Assembly: GCF_008369295.1 (NCBI RefSeq)
Contig: NZ_VOBG01000009.1
Coordinates: forward strand, 1-64,000
DNA from: Pseudomonas sp. ANT_H4
Lineage (GTDB): Bacteria; Pseudomonadota; Gammaproteobacteria; Pseudomonadales; Pseudomonadaceae
Reading direction: 5' to 3'
Length of the DNA stretch: 64,000 nucleotides
Shown here: piece after piece, positions 58,616-64,000 of the stretch
Numbering within the stretch: position 1 is the stretch's first letter
Layout: the number at the start of each line of letters is the position of its first letter
Position numbers and translations under genes: made by a program
The notes under the pieces: model-generated
Told to the model about the DNA's origin: nothing
What the model saw: the letters and a program-made list of their open reading frames with translations, nothing else
Databases searched by the model: none

Positions 58616-59200
58616 GTGAACCGAAGACAACTCCTTCTCCTCTCCCTTGGCCTAATGGTCACCGGTATACAGCCCGCATGCGCTAGCACCAGCACGTTCT
58701 GGGATCAGCCAAGACGTCTTTGGATGAAACGTGAAGTGCGCAGGGGGGTATGGGAAGAGGTCAACGAAATCTACCACCAAAACGGCCGCCTACAATGGTC
58801 AGGTTATGAGCGCATTTGCCGCATTCTGCGTGACGTTCACACCGGTACCGCTGTCCAGATGACCCATACGCTGCTCGATATACTCTGTGGAATCCAAGGG
58901 TGGTTTTCGATGCATGGGATTCACCTTCCTATCATCGTTACCTCAGGTTATCGCAGCGAGAAAACAAACGAGGACGCCGGTGGCGTGCGTGACTCTGCTC
59001 ACCTACGAGGGGGTGCTTGTGACCTGTATGTTGAAGGGGTGCCAGTGGAGTATCTGAAAGACCTGGCGCTGTATCTTCAGGGCGGTGGTGTTGGTGTGTA
59101 CCCGGCGTTCGGCTTCATTCATGTCGATGACGGGAACCTCAGAAGCTGGCGCGGTGACGTCAGTAAGCGTAAGGACAACAAGAGGTCCAAGCCCCACTGA
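58616..59200 (+). CDS. secreted M15/DUF882-like peptidoglycan peptidase
   Basis: A 194-residue protein with a signal peptide (MNRRQLLLLSLGLMVTGIQP, then ACAS) and an M15/DUF882-like zinc peptidase domain: VTSGYRSEKTNEDAGGVRDS, AHLRGGACDLYV (H and D ligands) and FIHVDDGNLRSW (third ligand). Such enzymes cut peptide links in peptidoglycan. In a conjugative plasmid the enzyme may open the cell wall for the secretion apparatus. GTG start at 58616. Confidence 0.88.
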   Translation: MNRRQLLLLSLGLMVTGIQPACASTSTFWDQPRRLWMKREVRRGVWEEVNEIYHQNGRLQWSGYERICRILRDVHTGTAVQMTHTLLDILCGIQGWFSMHGIHLPIIVTSGYRSEKTNEDAGGVRDSAHLRGGACDLYVEGVPVEYLKDLALYLQGGGVGVYPAFGFIHVDDGNLRSWRGDVSKRKDNKRSKPH

Positions 59201-59220
59201 GGGGCCTGGCCAGCACAGCA

Positions 59221-60126
59221 TCAAAACATGTTGGACCAAGACACCTGGTTAGTCATAGGTCTGTTCGGTATCACAGCCATGTCAACCGCACGCAATGCAG
59301 GGTTGCGGCCGGTGAGGTACCAGCAGTCGTTCTGCTGAGAAAGCATATATCGATCGGCAAGACGCTCCAGCGCCACCCGGTATTTGTCCGTGATTTGTCC
59401 TCTTGATGCCTGTGACAACAAATCCGTCGATCGGATACCTGGCTGGTTCCACGCGGCCCGAGCGAGATCGTAGCCCTCATCACCGCTCATGATGTAGATC
59501 TCATCGGCCACGGCTTCAGGTACTGGATCGATCAAAAACGGAAACTCAACCGGGAAGACGTACCAGCGGCGCCAGAATTCATAGTGAATTCGCAACCGGA
59601 TTACATCCTTCCGTGAACCAAGGACTTCGCAGCAACGGTCGAACGACCAATCACCCAATGTCGGACCGAATACCCATTGTGCTGCCTTCACGTATTCTTC
59701 TGGCTTCATCTTTTTGGCAAACAGCGCCTCGACGTTAGCCTTGACGATCCGGAAGGCCAGTCGTGGAACACCCGCTTCAAAGTCTTCTTCATCCAGTCGT
59801 CGAAGGGTCTCTTCTTTTACTGTTCTTCTTTGCGATCCAAGGTTCGGTAGATTATCGAGTGCGGAGATAGCAAGTTCTTGAGCAAAAGGACGTGGCTCGA
59901 CCACAGCTTCGTCACTACCCAGAAAATCCACTTGAGCATCGTTGATGCCGTCACCAAAATCGAAGGCGTCAAGACCTTCGAAAATATTGGCGCTATCAAA
60001 GCTCTCAAGCCAGTTACGAACATCCCCAGGATCAGAAATATCGCTATCAGCGCCAGTATGAACTTCAGGTCCGTGCTCATAGCCTGTGTCCTCAATCACG
60101 TCATTCTGTATGGTTAAATCGTTCAT
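59221..60126 (-). CDS. hypothetical acidic protein next to TraD-like genes, 301 aa
   Basis: Unrecognised. The first 90 residues are very acidic and probably disordered (EDTGYEHGPEVHTGADSDIS); the rest is a folded helical domain (WVFGPTLGDWSFDRCCEVLG; RLRIHYEFWRRWYVFPVEF). It lies 10 nt downstream of the degenerate TraD-like gene in the same direction, so it is probably a partner of the coupling-protein complex or of secretion. Confidence 0.7.
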   Translation of the reverse strand: MNDLTIQNDVIEDTGYEHGPEVHTGADSDISDPGDVRNWLESFDSANIFEGLDAFDFGDGINDAQVDFLGSDEAVVEPRPFAQELAISALDNLPNLGSQRRTVKEETLRRLDEEDFEAGVPRLAFRIVKANVEALFAKKMKPEEYVKAAQWVFGPTLGDWSFDRCCEVLGSRKDVIRLRIHYEFWRRWYVFPVEFPFLIDPVPEAVADEIYIMSGDEGYDLARAAWNQPGIRSTDLLSQASRGQITDKYRVALERLADRYMLSQQNDCWYLTGRNPALRAVDMAVIPNRPMTNQVSWSNMF

Positions 60127-60136
60127 TGGTGAGCCC

Positions 60137-61411
60137 TCAAACCGGCACAGTCTGGGTAAATTGATCCGCCCCAGTCAGGGGTTCGTGAAAGAAGCGCTCT
60201 GGACGCGGTAGCACTGCCGCTCGGCACTTGGCTGCCGAGTGCGCTGCTCTGGCATCACCCCACTGCACGTTGCACCCATCTGTAACCGCAATGTACTGAG
60301 TAGCAGTGAAGGCCAACATCTGCTCTGCCATAGCCCCCGTACCAGGGCCTCCGTCCTGAATAAGAAACTTCAGGTACAACTGCGCGGTGGCTTCAGCGTT
60401 TGGCCTGAAGAAAACAAAGCTTCGTGCTCGGCTAAGGCAAACCTCCCGAAGATCAATTGACTCCTGTCCTATCGCATCCAACGAAGGCGCTGAGATCACA
60501 ACCCTCATGAATTTCTCGTTTTCTGCCGCCAGTAAGCGCTCAACACTCGGGTCGTTGCATCCACCTGCATCGGTAAACACTGCAAGAGCGGGCACTTTTG
60601 GAGCCTTCTGACCATCGACAAAGCGTCCAACGGCGTCAGCCAGGTTAGCGATCACGATTCGTCGGAGATTCGAGGCCGCGGCGCCCCTGCCGATGTAGGG
60701 TGCAGCGAGATAGACAACCCTCCCGGCAACGATAGCCTCATGCAAGACGAGATCCGGCTTGTAACTGTTGAAGATCTCACCAAGCCGACCCGTGCCCAGC
60801 ATGCACATACTCCCGGCGAGGCCGGAGTACTGCGCTTTGAGTAGGGATGGACAGATGTTGCCTCCGGCATCTCGGAATGGCTCTAAAGCCGAGTCCAGTA
60901 GAAACAGCGCACCAGACCCAGGGTGTGATTCTTCGATGAAACCTGCCAAGGCCGCAATCGCGTCAGGCTTCATAACGAACATGCCGAGATCAAGGAAGGA
61001 GTAGGGGATATTGCCGAGCTGAAGGCAAGCGATTATCGCCTCCAGCAGTTTGCCCGTGCCGGCGTCGTTTTGATCTGTTGAGTCATCCTGAAGCGCAATG
61101 AAGTTCATCACCTGGCTTGCGATGTTTGCAGGTGAGCTGTGAAGCACTGGGTTATATGTGTGGCTGGTAGCCGGCTTCGCAGGGTTTACTACCAACAGGT
61201 CTGCTTCACGGCCAGCTACTTGGCAGCCCATTACCAAAGTGGTGAGCATTGACTCTTCAATCGAGGCTCCAATGACAATCACCGCACCACCGGCTGAGAT
61301 CTGATTGCCCAGCATGCCAGCGATCAGCTGCTCCTGGCCTGTGCTTCGCTCATCGAGGACGAGCATGTGCCCGCCGCTGGCCACGTCAGCCATTGGGTTT
61401 AAGTCATTCAT
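60137..61411 (-). CDS. TraD/VirD4-like paralogue without Walker motifs
   Basis: A 424-residue protein aligning with the neighbouring TraD-like ATPase: DLLVVNPAKPATSHTYNPVL, SGLAGSMCMLGTGRLGEIFN and AASNLRRIVIANLADAV match its segments. Where the neighbour has GQSGVGKT this one has LDERSTGQEQ (about 19-28), and FMDELG is FTDAGG (about 279-284), so both Walker A and B are lost, as are the N-terminal membrane segments. It probably forms a structural or regulatory partner of the active ATPase. Its ATG overlaps the upstream stop by 8 nt. Confidence 0.85.
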   Translation of the reverse strand: MNDLNPMADVASGGHMLVLDERSTGQEQLIAGMLGNQISAGGAVIVIGASIEESMLTTLVMGCQVAGREADLLVVNPAKPATSHTYNPVLHSSPANIASQVMNFIALQDDSTDQNDAGTGKLLEAIIACLQLGNIPYSFLDLGMFVMKPDAIAALAGFIEESHPGSGALFLLDSALEPFRDAGGNICPSLLKAQYSGLAGSMCMLGTGRLGEIFNSYKPDLVLHEAIVAGRVVYLAAPYIGRGAAASNLRRIVIANLADAVGRFVDGQKAPKVPALAVFTDAGGCNDPSVERLLAAENEKFMRVVISAPSLDAIGQESIDLREVCLSRARSFVFFRPNAEATAQLYLKFLIQDGGPGTGAMAEQMLAFTATQYIAVTDGCNVQWGDARAAHSAAKCRAAVLPRPERFFHEPLTGADQFTQTVPV

Positions 61412-63170
61412 CTGCTAGCTCCTTTAAAACTTTGCGGGCGCCGGTAGGCTTGCCACTACCACCAAGGTATTTGTCGCTATTTTTGAAGTAGTCAGCGCCC
61501 TCAACGGACGCTTTCCGGAAGTGATTGATGCGGATTCGTCCAATCTCTTTTTGGAGTTTTTTGTCGATGGTGATCATCGGAACTCGCACGTTGAAGATCT
61601 GGTCGCCGCCGTACTGGATGATGCATTCACCCTTGCCGAGTGCCTTCAGGTCATCGGGACTAACTTTGTATTCTTCCTGTTCGCGCTCACCTTCGGAGAT
61701 GCCGGCGGCGGCGCCCGTACCTCCTTCTGGAGCTACGTTAAGAAGAGGACTGCTGCTGCTTTCGTTCTGCGTGCCACTGAGTGATTTCGCAATCCCAATT
61801 TTCATGCCGATCAGATCGGCACACTCTACGGCCGTGGCCTGGGTACCGATCTTGAAAAAGATCTTGGTCCACGTGTTACCGATGATCATCTCCTTGAAGT
61901 CGGGTGACACCACATCAAGGTTCGCCAACGTCTGGGCGGCGGGGAACAGAGCCATCTGTGCGGAGCGACCTTGCTCGAAAGGTCGGGCCAAAGAATGAAC
62001 GGCATAACTGCCCAGTTCATCCATAAAGTTGAGGTGCGGTGGATTTGGCCTCTCTTCTTCCGGCAATGCCTGCACCCAGGAAATCGCTGTACGGAAATCA
62101 CCGAGGAACATCTTGCCGAAGTTGGACGCCGCTTCGTTCTTGCCCATGGTAGGCAAGGCGACGTAGATGATTTTCTTCGCCCGAATGGCTTCGAAGAGGT
62201 CGATATCGGGAGTGTAGGTATTCAGGACCTCACCGAACTTGCCGGTACCGAACATGTACATCCTGCCGGCAAGTCCGCCGAATGTTTCCTTCATCCGCTT
62301 AATGTCGACCATGTTTTCAAGGCCTGGCTTTCCCGTGCCTCCGCCGACCTTGTACTGCTCAAGAAAAAGGGAAAGGTTTTTGGTAGCCGGATTGTGAGGC
62401 TGAGTTTTCTTCAAGCGGGTCTCGAGTTCCTCGATCGCTTTGTGGTTCATCAGCAGAATCGTGAAATCGATGAAGTTGTAGGCAAGCCCCGCGGCTTGGA
62501 ATGCTGCAACCAATGTCGCAATCCCCTGATTCGCTGACTGCTTATAGTGGTCTGCGCCAGGGTTATTCTCAGTAGATGGGATGATCGACAAAATACGCGC
62601 AGCGACTTCATCCGGATCGCCCCGAAGGATCGGGTTGTAGGTGTTGCTCAACTCCGGATTGCCCGGATTGAGGATCAGCAGGTCTTGCTCACGCCCGGCC
62701 CAGCAGCAGTACTGATAGATGGTCTGAATATCGTCTGCGTTCATTTTGCCGTCGATGAACGTCAATCCTCCACCGCGTTGAATCTGTTGGAACATCAATA
62801 ATTTGCCCAGGACTGTCTTGCCGACCCCGGACTGGCCCAAGATGAAACCGTGTCGCATCAGATCTTCATCAGGAATATGAACTGGGCTGCCTGTGTCGGT
62901 CGTATAGCCCACCAGCATTCCATCTGGTCGCACCAGGTCCGTTGCCGACCTGATATTGATTTTTGAATCAAGGAGCAGTTGATCCTTCCAAAACTGAAAC
63001 AACCTATTGCCAATATAAGCTCCACCCGCCGCCCCCAATGCGAGCGGTAAGCTGGAGGATAACGATCCAAAATATGGAGAGGTCAGTACCCCACCAGCAC
63101 CCATAGAACTCAGCGCCAGGGTGTCAAGTGTTCCTCCAATTTTTGATCGTAAAATCTTTTCCATGCTCAT
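61404..63170 (-). CDS. TraD/VirD4-type coupling protein ATPase
   Basis: A 588-residue conjugative coupling protein. Hydrophobic N-terminal segment(s) at about 24-55, Walker A GQSGVGKT at 112-119, Walker B with NFMDELG (about 382-387), TYNPIL and FGTGKFGEVLNTY conserved elements, and a C-terminal tail with a Gly/Ala-rich stretch. It would pump the plasmid strand to the mating channel. AAAGG upstream and ATG 63170 give the start; ATG 63164 is possible. It leads an operon with the Walker-less paralogue and an acidic protein. Confidence 0.92.
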   Translation of the reverse strand: MSMEKILRSKIGGTLDTLALSSMGAGGVLTSPYFGSLSSSLPLALGAAGGAYIGNRLFQFWKDQLLLDSKINIRSATDLVRPDGMLVGYTTDTGSPVHIPDEDLMRHGFILGQSGVGKTVLGKLLMFQQIQRGGGLTFIDGKMNADDIQTIYQYCCWAGREQDLLILNPGNPELSNTYNPILRGDPDEVAARILSIIPSTENNPGADHYKQSANQGIATLVAAFQAAGLAYNFIDFTILLMNHKAIEELETRLKKTQPHNPATKNLSLFLEQYKVGGGTGKPGLENMVDIKRMKETFGGLAGRMYMFGTGKFGEVLNTYTPDIDLFEAIRAKKIIYVALPTMGKNEAASNFGKMFLGDFRTAISWVQALPEEERPNPPHLNFMDELGSYAVHSLARPFEQGRSAQMALFPAAQTLANLDVVSPDFKEMIIGNTWTKIFFKIGTQATAVECADLIGMKIGIAKSLSGTQNESSSSPLLNVAPEGGTGAAAGISEGEREQEEYKVSPDDLKALGKGECIIQYGGDQIFNVRVPMITIDKKLQKEIGRIRINHFRKASVEGADYFKNSDKYLGGSGKPTGARKVLKELADE

Positions 63171-63186
63171 CAAAGACGACCTTTAG

Positions 63187-63228
63187 CAACGCATAAAAAA
63201 ACCCGAACACCAAATGGCGTCCGGGTTT
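63187..63228 (-). terminator. intrinsic terminator (leftward)
   Basis: Reading leftward, AACCCGGAC and GTTCGGGTT form the stem with a 10-nt loop, followed by TTTTTTT. It separates the annealing-protein gene from the coupling-protein operon. Confidence 0.88.
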
Positions 63229-63233
63229 GCGGG

Positions 63234-64000
63234 TTAGAGAAAAATGCTCGATTCAGTCGCAACGGCGCCAGTCTTTGCTGGATCGGTCGAAGAATCTGCA
63301 ATACGCAGCAGAGGCGATTGCAAAAGCGTTTTGATTTCCAACTGAGTCAGTTGCGTGTCCTGCTCAATCTGCGCACGCGCAGCTGCTATGTTGACTATCT
63401 GTTGACCTTTTTCCTGATAATCCTGGAGCTTGGTTTTGTAGCTCAAGTAGCGCGATGACAAATCCGCACCGGTGTCGTTTTGTTGCTGAGTAACACCGGT
63501 GATGGTGGCATCAGCAGAAGTCATTCCGGTAGCCGGGTTGCCCGCAGCCTCCATCTTGGCCTTTAGACCTTCGACGTACTTATGGTCATCGAATTTTCCC
63601 ATGTAGACATCGGCACTGAACCCCAGTAACGAAAGACATTTTGACGTTGCGTCGGTAATGCTTTTCTTTGCGTGGTCTTCATCACTCGAAATGGTCCCGT
63701 AGGCATCCCGAGAAAGGAATGTGGTTGCGCCGAACTGCTTGATGGATCCTCGTTTGCCCCCGTAGATGTACCAGACCTCAAGGTAGACCTTGTGAATGAT
63801 TTCACGACCGAGCATGCGGCCTTCTTTATCAAAGCCCAACGGGCCGCCTTCGACGTAACTTTCACTGATGAGTTCTGTTCCCCATCCAAGACCATGCGGA
63901 CCGAAAATCTGAGTAGCCCTCATGGCTTGATAGGTCGGGGATACTGCGGTGCCCTGGAAGCCACCCTTGCTGAACGACTTGGTTAAGTCGGGAGATGTTT
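63234..64000 (-). CDS. Rad52-like single-strand annealing protein, 5' end outside window
   Basis: The frame is open to the window edge and already contains KGGFQGTAVSPTYQAMRATQ followed by IFGPHGLGWG, and later ITDATSKCLSLLGFSADVYM and GKFDDHKYVEG, motifs typical of Rad52/Erf-like annealing proteins of phages and plasmids. The ATG at 63923 is internal. The C-terminal half is helical and probably a linker and oligomerisation region. It anneals complementary strands during recombination or repair. At least 255 residues are visible. Confidence 0.8.
   Translation of the reverse strand, partial: TSPDLTKSFSKGGFQGTAVSPTYQAMRATQIFGPHGLGWGTELISESYVEGGPLGFDKEGRMLGREIIHKVYLEVWYIYGGKRGSIKQFGATTFLSRDAYGTISSDEDHAKKSITDATSKCLSLLGFSADVYMGKFDDHKYVEGLKAKMEAAGNPATGMTSADATITGVTQQQNDTGADLSSRYLSYKTKLQDYQEKGQQIVNIAAARAQIEQDTQLTQLEIKTLLQSPLLRIADSSTDPAKTGAVATESSIFL

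Overview
The window looks like part of a large, low-copy, conjugative plasmid (or plasmid-like element) of a Pseudomonas. The support is a DUF2790 secreted protein (a family I know mainly from Pseudomonas), IS66 and IS51-type IS3 elements typical of pseudomonads, F-type conjugation proteins, a ParB-like protein, two RdgC homologues, a plasmid-type primase and dozens of unrecognised small genes with compact operons. I saw no ribosomal, tRNA or core metabolic genes. Assignments come from reading the translations; no database search was run.

Layout. 1-1.43 kb: 3' part of an IS66 element with a pRiA4b ORF-3-like passenger gene. 1.6-4.5 kb: DUF2790 protein, a membrane protein, a set of 20-bp tandem repeats and small genes. 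4.5-9.4 kb: insertion-scarred zone, with an IS3 element splitting a small gene (4-bp target duplication) and a second IS66 element whose right end is lost, fused to the 3' part of a ClpP-class protease-like gene. 9.5-15 kb: small hypothetical genes and a VapBC toxin-antitoxin pair. 15.2-20.4 kb: DNA maintenance group (NdpA, SprT-like, DksA-like, Arc-like repressor, RdgC). 20.4-32.6 kb: a long rightward run of mostly unrecognised membrane or soluble proteins, including a plasmid-borne signal peptidase I and a double-HTH protein. 32.6-35.8 kb, leftward: ParB-like protein, two unknown genes and an M50 membrane protease. 35.9-46.5 kb: many small unknown genes, each with its own terminator and a stereotyped leader, plus an autotransporter and a truncated-looking N6 methylase. 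46.7-50.7 kb: a catalytically degenerate tyrosine recombinase and a secreted DRGH nuclease. 51.5-54.8 kb: DsbC-like protein and F-type TraW-TraU-TrbC. 55-64 kb: second RdgC, primase, M15-like peptidase, and leftward genes for a TraD/VirD4-like ATPase, a paralogue of it lacking the Walker motifs, and a Rad52-like annealing protein cut by the window end.

How it fits together. TraW/TraU/TrbC with a DsbC-type isomerase would assemble a mating-pair apparatus; the TraD-like ATPase would couple DNA to it; primase, annealing protein, RdgC and NdpA would handle incoming or replicating plasmid DNA; ParB and VapBC would stabilise the plasmid.

The most interesting signals are not single genes. (1) A box close to TACGYGTTATGWATC recurs about eleven times, always between genes, from 15 to 58 kb, which suggests a plasmid-wide regulon. 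(2) A second box, TGTTCNGCATCTCC, sits 28-51 nt ahead of at least nine start codons, usually followed by a TTCAGGAG ribosome binding site that it could pair with. (3) A pair of 53-54-residue paralogous proteins forms an unrecognised small-protein family. (4) Three copies of a structured leader lie at 4, 6 and 13 kb.
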